A stretch of 64,000 nt of DNA, taken from Prorocentrum cordatum (taxonomy: Eukaryota > Sar > Dinophyceae > Prorocentrales > Prorocentraceae). The notes below the pieces were generated by a model. It was not told the origin of the DNA, searched no databases, and saw only the letters and a program-made list of their open reading frames with translations. The position numbers were made by a program, and so were the translations under genes. The stretch covers positions 1-64,000 of the forward strand of contig CAUYUJ010001349.1 of the NCBI GenBank assembly GCA_963575745.1. Reading direction: 5' to 3'. Positions 11,016-20,735 of the stretch are shown here, one piece after another. Position 1 is the first letter of the stretch. The number at the start of each line of letters is the position of its first letter.

Positions 11016-11820
11016 ATGCGGAAATGCGATCAGCAGGAGCCTTCGTCTGTTCCTTCTCCTCTTCTCGTCGCTGTATGCTCTTCCTTGTCCTCCCTCCTCC
11101 CCCGTTCCCTCTCTAATTAATTACCTCGTTCTCCCAGTCTCACGCGCACTCTTCCTCCCCCCTCTCCTCCTCCTCTTCCTGCTTCTCCTCCTCGTCCTCC
11201 TCCTCCTCCGCCTCCTCCCCCTCATTTGTTATATTTCTCCGTCCTTGTCCTCCTGTCCCCGTTCTCCTTCTCCCTCTCCTCCTCCTCCTCCTCCTCGTCG
11301 TCGTCGTCCTCCTCCTCTTCCTCCTCCTCCTCCTCCTCCTCCTCCTCTTCCTCCTCCTCCTCCTCCTCCTCCTCCTCCTCCTCCTCACCTTCTTCCTCCT
11401 CCTCCTCCTCCCCCTTTTCCTCTCCCTCCTCCTCCTCCTCCTCCTCCTCCCCCTTCCCCCTCTTCCTCCTCTGCTATCACTCCTCCATAATTCCTGTCCG
11501 CTCCTCCCCTTCACTGATCTTCCTCTTCGTCATCATCATCCCTTTCGTCGCACGCCTCTTAATCCTCAATCGGTTCCCAATCTTCTCGACTTTCTTGTCA
11601 TCCGCGTCCTTGGCTGTTGGAGGGGCCTCAGGAATTCTCAGGGCTCTTGTGTTGCACGCGAAGGCACACCTCCCAGGAACGCATCATCCTCCTCACATTC
11701 ACCCTCCTCCTCCTCATCCTCCTCCTCCATGCACGTTCGGCTCAAGCCCGCGCCGACGGTAGGTTTCACGGCGGTTGGGCGGGCTCGCGCCCGCCTCCGC
11801 GGCCTGCAGTCGGGGCAGAG
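11016..11820 (+). promoter_or_regulatory. Pyrimidine-rich leader of the 16.5-kb element
   Basis: Almost pure CT sequence, largely CTC triplets, from about 11090 to 11490, then mixed sequence and a second CT tract (about 11690-11735) before the first gene. Similar tracts precede each downstream gene (13480-13610, 15690-16010, 18785-18930, 20630-20681, 24990-25117). In dinoflagellates pyrimidine tract plus AG is the acceptor for spliced-leader trans-splicing, so these are candidate acceptors (inference). Long Pro/Ser/Leu-rich open frames through this tract are simple-sequence artefacts. Confidence 0.45.
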
Positions 11821-12987
11821 ATGCGTGCAGGGTGGGATGACAAAGCGGAAGAGGAAACACGGGCCGCAGTTGCGGATTCTTCAAAGAGCAGCGGCGGCGG
11901 TTGGGGAACAAGTGGGGGTTGGGGCGGCCGCAGTGGCGGATACGGCGGCGGAGGTGACCGCAGTGGCGGCTGGGGCGGCGGAGATTCTCTTGGCGGATGG
12001 AGAGGAAAAGCGCAGGATGGCGGCGACGGAAGTGACCGCAGTCGCGGATGGGAGGGCGGCGGATGGGGCGGCAACGGATGCGAGGGTTGGGGAATGGAGG
12101 GCGCCCGCTGGTGGGACGACGAGGGTGGCTGGTGGAATGCATGGGAAGGTGGCCGCTCGAGTGCCTCGGCAGGTTCTCCTGCCGCGGAGCCCGCGGCCGC
12201 AACAGCGGCGGGCAAAGGAGGCGGTCCCCTGCTTCCCCCAGGGCGCGAAGAACAAGGCGCAGTTGCGCTGTTTCAAATTGTGCGCAATGAGCCGCTGCCA
12301 ATTTTCAAGTTGGAATTCTTCGAGAACTTCAGGGCGAACTGGAACGGCAATTATAAGCAGCACAACGCGGCCTTGAAGTGGTTCCGAGACGAGTACGAAG
12401 ACCGAGAAAACCCTTTCGGCAGCCGCACGCCCGTCTTCGGAGGTACCGCAGTTGCGGAGGAAATTTCGAAGATCCTTAAGTACCGCGCAAAGGGGAAGGC
12501 GCAGGACAACAGGGATTGGGACTGGGACCACACTGTCAAAGTGCCGTGGTCTTGGCTGGAGATGGTCGCGCAGATGGATGGACCTACAATGCTGCGCGTC
12601 GTGTGCGGCCCTGACAATGACCGCAGTCGCGGGTTGGTCCGCTGCGAGTGCCGCCCGTGCCCTAGCAGTCTCGACAACATGAGGCACACGAAAGGGGTGG
12701 ACAGAGGACAGGCGCAAAGAATCCCTCTGCCCCAGTGGGATTTCGTCCTCATCCGCGACGACGGCTCGGGCATTCGCGTCCACCCATCCTGGTCTAGCCC
12801 GAAGTTCAACACGTATGAGGTGGAGCCGCACTCGCATCCCGTGCGGGGCCCGAGGGCAGGTCTCGGCAAGAGCGATGGCCACGGAACGTTCACGTTCTGG
12901 AAGATGCTGCACGCCCATCCGAATCCTGGGCGGTTCGACGCGAGCAAGGGGGCGCAGCTGCAACCGCGGTGGTCCGCGCAGCCTTGA
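11821..12987 (+). CDS. Gly/Trp-rich protein with conserved-looking C-terminal domain (element gene 1)
   Basis: 388 aa from the first in-frame ATG after the pyrimidine tract; the frame is open further upstream, so the start could lie earlier. Residues ~25-115 are low complexity, rich in Gly, Trp and Ser, of the kind seen in RNA-binding or phase-separating regions. From ~150 the protein becomes mixed globular sequence with many aromatic residues and a short Cys cluster (CECRPC), ending near an HAHPNPGRF stretch. No known family recognised. The CCGCAGTNGCGG motif occurs repeatedly inside the frame, contributing AVA or RS(C/R)G peptides depending on frame. It is the first of six co-oriented genes. 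Confidence 0.6.
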   Translation: MRAGWDDKAEEETRAAVADSSKSSGGGWGTSGGWGGRSGGYGGGGDRSGGWGGGDSLGGWRGKAQDGGDGSDRSRGWEGGGWGGNGCEGWGMEGARWWDDEGGWWNAWEGGRSSASAGSPAAEPAAATAAGKGGGPLLPPGREEQGAVALFQIVRNEPLPIFKLEFFENFRANWNGNYKQHNAALKWFRDEYEDRENPFGSRTPVFGGTAVAEEISKILKYRAKGKAQDNRDWDWDHTVKVPWSWLEMVAQMDGPTMLRVVCGPDNDRSRGLVRCECRPCPSSLDNMRHTKGVDRGQAQRIPLPQWDFVLIRDDGSGIRVHPSWSSPKFNTYEVEPHSHPVRGPRAGLGKSDGHGTFTFWKMLHAHPNPGRFDASKGAQLQPRWSAQP

Positions 12988-13652
12988 CACCGCAGTTGCG
13001 GGATTGCGCAGCCATGGAACCGCAGTTGCGGGGACCGATCGCGTGACGCCGCGCTCGTTTGACTCACTATGCGCGCTTTCGGCCGCAGTTGCGGCGCTGC
13101 CTTCTAGCGACTTCATACAGCTTGGCCGCAGTTGCGGCGCTCCCACGACTGACCGCTGTAATTAGGTGCTTCGGGCGCGCATCACCTCCGTTGAAGCACT
13201 CGTGACGTTAATTAGCGCGGCCGCAGTTGCGGAGACAGGTACTTAAACAGATGGATCCGCAGTTGTTCGTCGTCCTCGTCGCCCCTTCCCCGTCGTCCTC
13301 GTCGCAGTCTCCTCCCTCCGCCTTTCCTCCTCGTCGCAGTTCCTTCCGTTGGCCGTAGCCCGCCTCCGTTGGCCGAGTCATTTCCCGTCGTCCTCGTCGC
13401 AGTCCCCCCCGAGGGCCGCAGTTGCGGACTTTGTTGATTCCTCCTCCTCCGTTTCTGCCCCGTCATCCTCGTCGCAGTCCCCTTGCTCCTTTCACCCTCG
13501 TCTGAGCTCTTCGCGCCATCCTCTTCCGTCGCGTCCTCTCCATCCTCCTCTTCGCCTTCCTCGTCCTCATCCCCGCCGTCTCCCTCGTTGCCCTTCCTCT
13601 CCCAAGCCGGCCGCAGTTCCCCCGTCGGACGGGGGCCGCGCGCGGCCACGCC
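12988..13652 (+). other. Intergenic spacer in the 16.5-kb element
   Basis: Contains six CCGCAGTTGCGG copies (12990, 13020, 13083, 13126, 13221, 13416) and then a C/T-rich tract with TCGTCCTCGTCGCAGT repeats leading to the next gene. The motif's presence here as well as in genes shows it is not simply a protein repeat. Confidence 0.6.
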
Positions 13653-15478
13653 ATGGACCCAGGTCGCAAAGCCGAGGTCGACAAGCGGTTCGCCGAGCTG
13701 AAGCAGCAACTGCGGGAAAGGTTCGGCCTGCAAGGGGCTGCCGCGGATGCCGCAGTCGCGGAGCCGACGGAGGACCGCAGTGCGGAAGCCCCGAGCGACC
13801 GCCGCGCGAGGCCTCCCCGCAGTCGTCTAGCTCCTCGCGGGAATATCGGCCGCCGCCGCCGATAAGCGCTGCGAGTGGGAGCTCTGCTGGTGGGAGGCGC
13901 GAAGAGGCGCAGTTGCGCAGGGCGCACTTGACCCCCAAGGCAAAATGGGGGCCTCGGGCGCAGACGCCGACGAAGCAGCAGGACCAACCAGCAGTGACGG
14001 GAGCCGCCACCGAGACCGCAGTTGCGGGGGTGGCCGGCGAGCCAGGTGCCGCGCGCGGCTCATCTGGGAGCAGCGCGCCCTCGGCCGTGCTGCTCGCAGC
14101 CGAGTCCAAACGAGGCGCCCAACCCGAAGACGAGGCCGCCTCCCAGGAGAAAGCCGCCGAGACAACCGCCTCGGCCGATTCGCGGCCGAGGAAAAGGCCG
14201 CCTCCCACGGAAGACTCGCCGCTGTCAGAACCGCAGTCGCGGGGTCGCGCGGGGCCTCCGTCGGAACCGCAGTTGCGGGAAGATGCGGGAGCACCGCGGA
14301 AGAAGCAGCGGACCAGGTCCCCTCCAGGGATAAACTACTTTGGGGAACGCCCCAAGTGGAACGAAGGATTCCTTCGTACAGAAGACGGCAATCGGGTTCC
14401 GTCCACCATCGCTTTGGTGTTCAACGTGGTGGTCATCACGAAGGTGGCAACAAAGGAAGATGTCTTCAGGTGCATCTTGCACCAAACTGCGGCGGTCGTC
14501 TTCGTCGTATGGGACCCCGAGCTGTTCCGCACGGGGAACGTCGAAGGCGCTTGCAGCTACGACGTTCCCGTTGGACTCAGGACTGCCGTCGAAGACGCTG
14601 TCACTTTGAAAAACAACACCGCGGAGCCTTACTGGACGACGGTTGGCCTGTTCAGAGACACGGGCGTGGTGCTCGTGCGCCCGCACATCATCGCAGAGAC
14701 CGCAGTTGCGGGTCATGTTGTTGGGGCCACCCACGCCGTCACGATCCTGCGCTTTCGCCTGAAGGGCTCCGACATGAATCCTGCCGCGGTGATCCGTTTT
14801 GCCGTCGTGTCCAGACACGCAGTCACCGAACGTCTCCAACAGAAGATCACGCAAACAGAACAAACAGCGTGGCAGCCAGGTTTCTTCAAGGACGCGGTTG
14901 CTTCCATCCATAAAAATGATGTGCGGTTCTTGTGCGGCCTGTTTGACATCCCGCCTGAGCAGCTCGCAGCATTTGGCCGCAGTTGCGGAGCCAGCTACAC
15001 CTGCCCGGTGGGGGTGGTGTTCAGGGCTGGACCCGCCCTGTTCGGAGGCATTGTGGAGGGCACACGCGTCATGCATCCGAATTACGTCCTCCCCATTGGC
15101 CCGTGCGACGTGCGCATTGCGGACTACAACCTGGATTTTGCAGGGAGGCCGTCGAAGAACGATCCCCAGTGGCTCCCTGATTGGATGCATCGAACAAGCG
15201 ACTCCATCATCTCTCGGCGCTGGGTCCCAGCGAAGTACATGCCCAAGTGGGAGGATGACCCTGACCGCAGTAGCGGAGTCAGAGAAAAGCTCGGCTTGGC
15301 AGCGCTGCCCCCAATCGGCAAGGTCATTCAGAAGGAGCTCAACGAGAAGACCTTCAGCACGCACTGGTGCGAGGGCATCCACCAAAACATCGTCTTCGTC
15401 GGCCACGGACGCGCAAGTCGGGCGAGCAAGCGGAAGCACGAAGAGCCGCGATCTGCCGCAGTTGCGGACGAGCGGTGA
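13653..15478 (+). pseudogene. Element gene 2, frame broken by 1-nt loss in a motif copy
   Basis: The likely start is the ATG at 13653, opening a charged, helix-prone segment. This frame ends at 13863, but the +2 frame continues without stops to 15478. The switch coincides with 13775-13785, where the 12-nt motif reads CCGCAGTGCGG, one T short. With a full motif the two frames join, as RSCG, the peptide other copies give in that phase. I therefore infer a ~608-aa ancestral protein: an N-terminal charged/low-complexity half (Ser/Pro/Glu-rich, Lys/Arg clusters near 14290-14320 that could be an NLS) and a globular C-terminal half (from ~14330) of unknown family. Whether the lost base is real or an assembly error cannot be told from one sequence. 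Confidence 0.55.
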
Positions 15479-16179
15479 GTGCGGCAAGACCGAGGAGCCG
15501 CAGTTGCGGAACAGAGCTCGGTACTACTGGGCGCCTGCTGCCTGCGTAGTGCATCCCATTAGCGATGGAGTGCATGTTGCGGTGTAGGATAGCCCGCAGT
15601 TGCGGGGTTGCGGTTGCCAAGCCGCAGTTGCGGTTGCGTATAATAGGAGAGCACGCGGTTGCGAAGCCGCAGTTTGCAATAAGTGTGCGCGCGCTGGGTC
15701 ATCATCATCGTCGTCGTCCGTCCTCGTCGTCGTCGCTGCCGTCGTCGTCGTCGCGTCTGTCGTCTGTCGTCAGCAGTCGTCGTCGGTCGTCGTCGTCGTC
15801 AAGTCTGTCGTCTGTCGTCAGCAGTCGTCGTCGTCGTCGTCCCTCCTCCCTCCTCCCTCCTCCCTCCTCCCTCCTCCCTCCTCCCTCCTCGTCCTCCTCC
15901 AGGCCGCATCCCCCCGCCACCTCCGTCCTAGCTCTCCTTCCCCTTCCCCTCCTCGTCCTCCTCCAGCTTGCACCCCCCTCCCTCCTCCAGCCTGCGCCCC
16001 CCCCAAGCTCTCGCCCGATATTTTGGATTAAAACTGAGCCTTCAGTCGTCCGCAGGCATTCGGCTCAGCAGGTCGTTGGGCTCCTGGCACACACGCCTCC
16101 ACCCTGAGCGACGGACGTCGTGCCATAGTCCGCCATATCGGAGCTCCGGGCCGCAGTGGCGGACAGCGTCGGCACAGAT
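15479..16179 (+). other. Spacer with motif copies and pyrimidine/CGT tract
   Basis: Motif copies at 15498, 15594 and 15622. Then TCGTCG-rich sequence (15700-15840), CCTCCCTCCTCCCT repeats (15840-15900) and more CT-rich DNA up to about 16015; further motif copies at 16151 and beyond lead into gene 3. Candidate trans-splice acceptor region. Confidence 0.5.
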
Positions 16180-18606
16180 ATGAACGACAGCGTCGGCACA
16201 GATAATGCCGCAGTGGCGGACAAGAAAGCCGCAGTGGCGGACGAGACAGCCGCAGTTCCAGGCGGAACGCAAGGGATCTTTCAGAGGGCCAACGCCTTGA
16301 GGTCTAGATTCAGGACAGGGGACAAGGTGCGCCTCCCTGTGCTCATGCTCGCCCCGCACACGGGCAACCGAGGCGGGCACTACCCTCAGCAGGAAAGGGT
16401 TCGGGAACTCGCTGTGAAAATCTTCCTGGCTGGATTCACGCAAGCCGAAGCTGACCACGAAGGTGTCTGCGTTCAGATGTACCCAGCACAAGAGCTGGTG
16501 CTGAGAAAAAAGGAGGACCCGAAGTTCCAGACGTACACAGAGTACAATCTGGAAAAAGCGACCGGCCACCTCGCTGCGTGCTTCGACCGCAGTTGCGGAA
16601 CAGACGTTGCGTATGGGACGTGTTCGCACTCCCACTTGTGCCTCGTGTTGCGGGCGTGCGCCCTGGGAGCCAAGTGGCCCATCCCCCAAGGCATGGAGTT
16701 CACGGAGGACGAGAGCGCGAGGCTGAAGCGCGTGCTCGATAAGGACGGCAATCTCGACATGGCCGCAGTGGCGGAACATGACCCTGTCGCTAAGAAACTC
16801 GTGCAGGGGGGTATGCTCATGGAAGTGCTTAGCTGGAAAATCATGGACGAGGAACCCACTGGTGCTTCGCTCATCAGCCAGTCCCTCAATAAAGGAGCCG
16901 ATTTTGCGTTGCGAACGACTGAACTCACCGCGCTCCGTGTTCTGTGCAAGGCTGTTGACGCGGAGCTGCACGCCGCAGTTGCGGATCAGGTTGCCTTTGA
17001 AAAGGTCAAGCTCTCCGTCATGCACGAACTCGATCGAGTCGTTCAGGACCCAGACTTCATTGAGCTGTTCTCGTTCGTTGTTGGGCTCGGGAGCACGAAA
17101 GCGCAGTTCATCCCCTTGCTGCTCCAGTTCTGCGAGGTCTACGTGAACTCCAGGAGAAGGGCCCTTCGGCTCGGTGCCTTCGGGGCAGCCAGCGAGCTTC
17201 CCGACGAAGTGCCGTGGGTCAAGGTTGCCGTGGTGATGCGATGCTACAGGAACGCGCCTGCGAGGAAGAGGGGCGTTGACACTCCTGTGTGGTGCCCTGA
17301 CCCAGAACAATCGTGGAAGAAGAAGGAGTTCCGAGACTTCCTCATCGACATGAACTCGGCTCTCCGTTTGTACTTGTTCACGCTGAGCAAGGCCATCGAC
17401 GGCATGGGCCCTGAGAAGGCGATCGAGTTCAAGGCGAACCTGTGCATACTGACCGCAGACGGCTTCATGCAGTACCTGAAGGACACCCACGTCAAGGAAC
17501 GAAGTATCCCAGGACATCGTCAGGCGCTCCTCCGCGCTTGCGCGGAGGCCACGGGGAAGGTGGAGCCGAAGTCCAATCGGGACGCCCTTGAGAAGGCCCT
17601 CGGCGAAGTGGGAGTCGGAGGCGGGAAGCCCGATTGGTTCGATTTCAACGCGTTGCCGCGCCCAGAACCGAATGAGCCCGCAGTGGCGGGGAAGACAAAG
17701 GCTTCCGCAGAGGAGCACGAGTTGATGCCGACGGTCATTTCCTTTGACCCCACGACGCAATTACCAACGAACCACCAGCGCAGCAGGGACACGACGGCCA
17801 TTCCACGCGGATCCTTCCCTTTGCCAATCGCCGAATGGAGGCGTTCAGCGGCAGCGAAGGAGCTGGGGCGGGAGCCTGCTTTGGTCAGCGCAGTGTTGCT
17901 GTGCCTTTGGGCGCGCCACATGTCCGCAGTTGCGGAAGCGCAAGTAGAGGTGTTGCAAGACGCTGACACAGAGAAACGCACCGTCAAGGCAACCGCTGCA
18001 AACGACGAAAAATGCATCGAGTTGTGGCCGTGCGTCCCAAAGGCATCCAAGGTGCACGCCGCAAGCACGCACCCCGAGAGGGTGGCCGTGCAAGTCTGGG
18101 TGAAAGGAGATCCAAATGGGGCCACGCCCACGACCTTCTACTTGCACCCCGAGTTCAAGCCGCCTGCGGACAAGACGCCCGCCGACGTGGCTGAGCACGA
18201 TGTGCGGTTGAGAGCATGGAAGTGGGATGCGCAAGAGACAATGCACGTCTTCTGGGCAGTCAACAGAGTCACGGAACAGGAGATCCAGCAGAGAAACAGC
18301 CGTAATGAAAGCGCAGTTGCGCGCATCAACATGGAGCTGGAGACGAAAGAATTGGCGGTGTGCGTGCCTGGGACAGGCGGGGTCGTGCTCGCCGTGAATG
18401 TCCCTGTGCTGGTGAATACCACGGCCGTGAAGAAAGGAGAAGAGCCCCTGTGGGAGGCGAGACCCAAAACCGCACCGAAGAAGAAGGCGGCCGAGGAGAC
18501 GTGGAAGACGGACGCGGCCAAGAGGGCCAAAGGGAAGCCTTCGGGCCAGCCCGCGCCGAAGAAATCGAAGAAAGGATTCGACGAAAGCGGGAAGATGTCG
18601 CTCTAA
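16180..18606 (+). CDS. Unknown 808-aa protein with basic C-terminus (element gene 3)
   Basis: Start taken at the first in-frame ATG; upstream in-frame codons exist but no earlier ATG. The N-terminus has AVAD/AVAE peptides from in-frame CCGCAGTGGCGG copies. The middle is a well-mixed globular sequence with no membrane segment, including a Cys/His patch (CSHSH ... C) near residues 150-165. The C-terminal ~50 residues are Lys-rich (APKKKAAEE, KRAKGKP, PKKSKKG), suggesting nuclear localisation or nucleic-acid binding. No family recognised; no catalytic motif could be assigned. A motif variant GCGCAGTTGCGC at 18311-18322 keeps the stem by paired changes. Long antisense open frames across this gene are shadows. 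Confidence 0.65.
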   Translation: MNDSVGTDNAAVADKKAAVADETAAVPGGTQGIFQRANALRSRFRTGDKVRLPVLMLAPHTGNRGGHYPQQERVRELAVKIFLAGFTQAEADHEGVCVQMYPAQELVLRKKEDPKFQTYTEYNLEKATGHLAACFDRSCGTDVAYGTCSHSHLCLVLRACALGAKWPIPQGMEFTEDESARLKRVLDKDGNLDMAAVAEHDPVAKKLVQGGMLMEVLSWKIMDEEPTGASLISQSLNKGADFALRTTELTALRVLCKAVDAELHAAVADQVAFEKVKLSVMHELDRVVQDPDFIELFSFVVGLGSTKAQFIPLLLQFCEVYVNSRRRALRLGAFGAASELPDEVPWVKVAVVMRCYRNAPARKRGVDTPVWCPDPEQSWKKKEFRDFLIDMNSALRLYLFTLSKAIDGMGPEKAIEFKANLCILTADGFMQYLKDTHVKERSIPGHRQALLRACAEATGKVEPKSNRDALEKALGEVGVGGGKPDWFDFNALPRPEPNEPAVAGKTKASAEEHELMPTVISFDPTTQLPTNHQRSRDTTAIPRGSFPLPIAEWRRSAAAKELGREPALVSAVLLCLWARHMSAVAEAQVEVLQDADTEKRTVKATAANDEKCIELWPCVPKASKVHAASTHPERVAVQVWVKGDPNGATPTTFYLHPEFKPPADKTPADVAEHDVRLRAWKWDAQETMHVFWAVNRVTEQEIQQRNSRNESAVARINMELETKELAVCVPGTGGVVLAVNVPVLVNTTAVKKGEEPLWEARPKTAPKKKAAEETWKTDAAKRAKGKPSGQPAPKKSKKGFDESGKMSL

Positions 18607-19361
18607 TTAATTAAGAAGCCGCAGTGGCGGCAGACGGGGGGCTTGCTCGCGTGACCGCAGTTGCGGGCAACAGGCCGAAGGGGGGGGCGCACGCGTGACC
18701 GCTGTTGCGGAGCGCTCGTGTAGTTTGCAGTGTCACTGCTTCTGTTAGCTGATGCCGCAGTAGCGGACCGCTGACGATCGAGCACGGAGGTTCGAAACGG
18801 ACCTCCTCCCTCCCTTCTCCCTCTCCTCCCTCGCCCTTCCTCCACTTCCTCCCTCTCTCCTCCTCCTTTCTCCCCTTCCTCCCAAGTTGGAAGCCGAAAC
18901 TACTCATTTCCTCACTCCCTCCCTCCCTCCCTGGAGGCCCTGGAGGGCCTCCGCCCTGGAGGGCCTGGAGGGCCCTGGAGGCCCTGGAGGGCCTCCCTGG
19001 AGGCCCTGGAGGGCCTCCCTGGAGGCCCTGGAGGCCCTGGAGGGCCTCCCTGGAGGCCCTGGAGGGCCTGGAGGGCCCTGGGCTGAGGGCGGAGGCCCTG
19101 GAGGGCCTCCGCCCTCAGAATGCTTCAAAGCAGTGCCGCGGCACTGCTTTGAAGCACCCAGGTGCTTCAAAGCAGTGCCCCGGCACTGCTTTGAAGCATT
19201 CTGAGGGCGGAGGCCCTCCAGGGAGGCGCGAGGATCGCAGGGACCGAGGGAGGCCCTCCAGGGAGGCGTTCAGCTCGCCATCTGGCTCAACCGCGCGCGG
19301 CCCCACTGCCCGCACCTCCGCCTTGCCCGCAGTTGCGGCTGTGTCCAGCGCAGTAGCACAC
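18607..19361 (+). repeat. Spacer with CCTGGAGGGC minisatellite and central palindromes
   Basis: Motif copies at 18619, 18655, 18755 and a variant at 18699; CT-rich tract 18785-18930. A GC-rich minisatellite of CCTGGAGGCCCTGGAGGG units spans 18931-19112. Two large palindromes follow (19121-19156 and 19163-19198), flanked by CCTCCGCCCTCAGAA and its inverse, so the whole of about 19100-19225 can fold as one large inverted repeat. The palindromes match those in the element's terminal repeats. Confidence 0.65.
19121..19198. repeat. Internal palindrome pair related to the element termini
   Basis: 19121-19156 is a perfect 36-bp palindrome, TGCTTCAAAGCAGTGCCG and its reverse complement. 19163-19198 has the same 17-bp arms with a CC centre. 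The core TTCAAAGCAGTGCC also forms the palindromes at 10982-11015, 27281-27314 and 27315-27343. Confidence 0.85.
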
Positions 19362-20360
19362 ATGCCGACTTCGAGCGAATGGAGCCCTGTGTGCGTTGAG
19401 AAGGTCTTGTGCATCCGTGGAGGTTGGCTTGCGCAGACCACCCCCATCCCCGAAAAGGATGTCAAGGTGCTCCACGCATGGCCCCTCGGAGAGATAACTT
19501 TCGTGCACGTGAACATGCAAAAGGCTTGGCTGCTCAAGGTGTGCGCCAAAGGTAAACCGACCGCAGGGGCCTTGAAGGCCTCCAAGGCCTGGGACGCGCT
19601 GAAGAAAGAAGTCGCGAAGCAGGGCGGCGCCGCAGTTGCGGGCGATGAGAGCGACGGCGACGCGGGGGACGAAGCAGATGACCCCATGTCGGCCCTGGTC
19701 AGCCCCACGGACGCCACGAAGAAGCAGGCAGCGACCCCGACCAGCGCCAAGAAGCAGAAGACTGGAACGCGTGCGGCGACTACTGGCCTGCCCAGGGGCG
19801 AGGCCGTGGAGTCGGCCATAGCCACTGTGCACTCTGTACAGATGCCCGCAAAGAGCCCCATGAAGTTTCCGCACGACACGGCCGTTCGAAACGTGCGGGT
19901 GGCCAGCTTCAAGCGGAGGACGTTGTGGCTGGACGCTGCAGACCTTGGGTGGCTGATCGACATGATCGTGGACGACGTGAGCCTCGGCGGTGTCCCCGAC
20001 ATCGGCGACGGCGACAAGGACGAGGCCGCAGTGGCGGACAGGGACTGGGCAACGGCGGTTGACCCTGCCACCCCGCTGGCGAAGCAAAAGGAGGTCGACC
20101 CCCCCGTGGCGCAGGGGAGCGGCTCTGGCTTCACCGTCGTTTGGGACTTCAAGGGCGCTTGGGTCGCGACCATCACGCGAGAGTGTGCCAACAAGGGCAA
20201 AAGGATCGAGATGGATGTGAAGAAACTTACAAAGAAGAAGTGGCAGTCGGCGCAGTCGGTGAAGGGCTACGACTACGAGTGGGAGGGCATGACGCAGCAC
20301 CAGCGCAAGCAAGCGGCTCTGGATTACCTCGAGCTCCAAATCCCCAGTCTGTTCGACTGA
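19362..20360 (+). CDS. Unknown 332-aa protein (element gene 4)
   Basis: Starts at the ATG at 19362, downstream of the minisatellite and palindromes. The N-terminal ~75 residues are compact and mixed; an acidic, low-complexity linker follows (~85-135, with a Lys-rich patch), then a second globular region (~150-215) and a C-terminal domain (~245-332) with basic and aromatic residues. No known family. Two CCGCAGTNGCGG copies in the frame (19630, 20026) each give an AVA peptide. Two more copies lie right after the stop (20379, 20407). Confidence 0.6.
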   Translation: MPTSSEWSPVCVEKVLCIRGGWLAQTTPIPEKDVKVLHAWPLGEITFVHVNMQKAWLLKVCAKGKPTAGALKASKAWDALKKEVAKQGGAAVAGDESDGDAGDEADDPMSALVSPTDATKKQAATPTSAKKQKTGTRAATTGLPRGEAVESAIATVHSVQMPAKSPMKFPHDTAVRNVRVASFKRRTLWLDAADLGWLIDMIVDDVSLGGVPDIGDGDKDEAAVADRDWATAVDPATPLAKQKEVDPPVAQGSGSGFTVVWDFKGAWVATITRECANKGKRIEMDVKKLTKKKWQSAQSVKGYDYEWEGMTQHQRKQAALDYLELQIPSLFD

Positions 20361-20735
20361 GGCCCGAAGCCGTATGGGCCGCAGTTGCGGTGGGGCTACT
20401 GAGTGCCCGCAGTTGCGGGGTGGCTGGGTGCGCGTGAACACGCGGAGGGCGAGGCGGTGTGAGGAGGCAGGCGGAAGGTTTAGGGTGTTCCACGGGTGCA
20501 CGCCTTAGTGCGCCAACTTGTGTGGGCGAGCGTTTTTCTTAGAGAAGCATGGAGTGAAGCATCGAAACCCTGTGCGCGCGATGATTGGGGCTTCCGCGCG
20601 GGCGTTGTTGAAAAGTACCTCCTTCTTCGCCCCTCCGCATCGTCTTCAGTTGCTCCTCCCTCCTCCCCTCCCTCTTCCTAGTTCTGTAGCCCGCAGCCGA
20701 GTGCCCGGCCCGAGTCGTTCGCCACGCGACCGCTC
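20361..20735 (+). other. Spacer with candidate trans-splice acceptor
   Basis: Two motif copies, then unremarkable sequence, then a clean pyrimidine tract (20650-20679) ending in TAG at 20679-20681, 55 nt before the ATG of the transposase gene. This is the best-defined acceptor-like site in the element. Confidence 0.5.

Noticed and set aside
11140-11762. Ser/Pro/Leu- or Arg/Glu-rich frames in the CTC tract
   Set aside because: Translations of simple triplet repeats; no complexity beyond the repeat.
16042-17760. Long antisense open frame (about 570 codons) opposite element gene 3; similar ones at 11881-13146, 14225-15487, 19287-20501 and 24137-25348
   Set aside because: They mirror GC-rich coding sequence, contain no family motifs, and the sense frames hold the recognisable domains.
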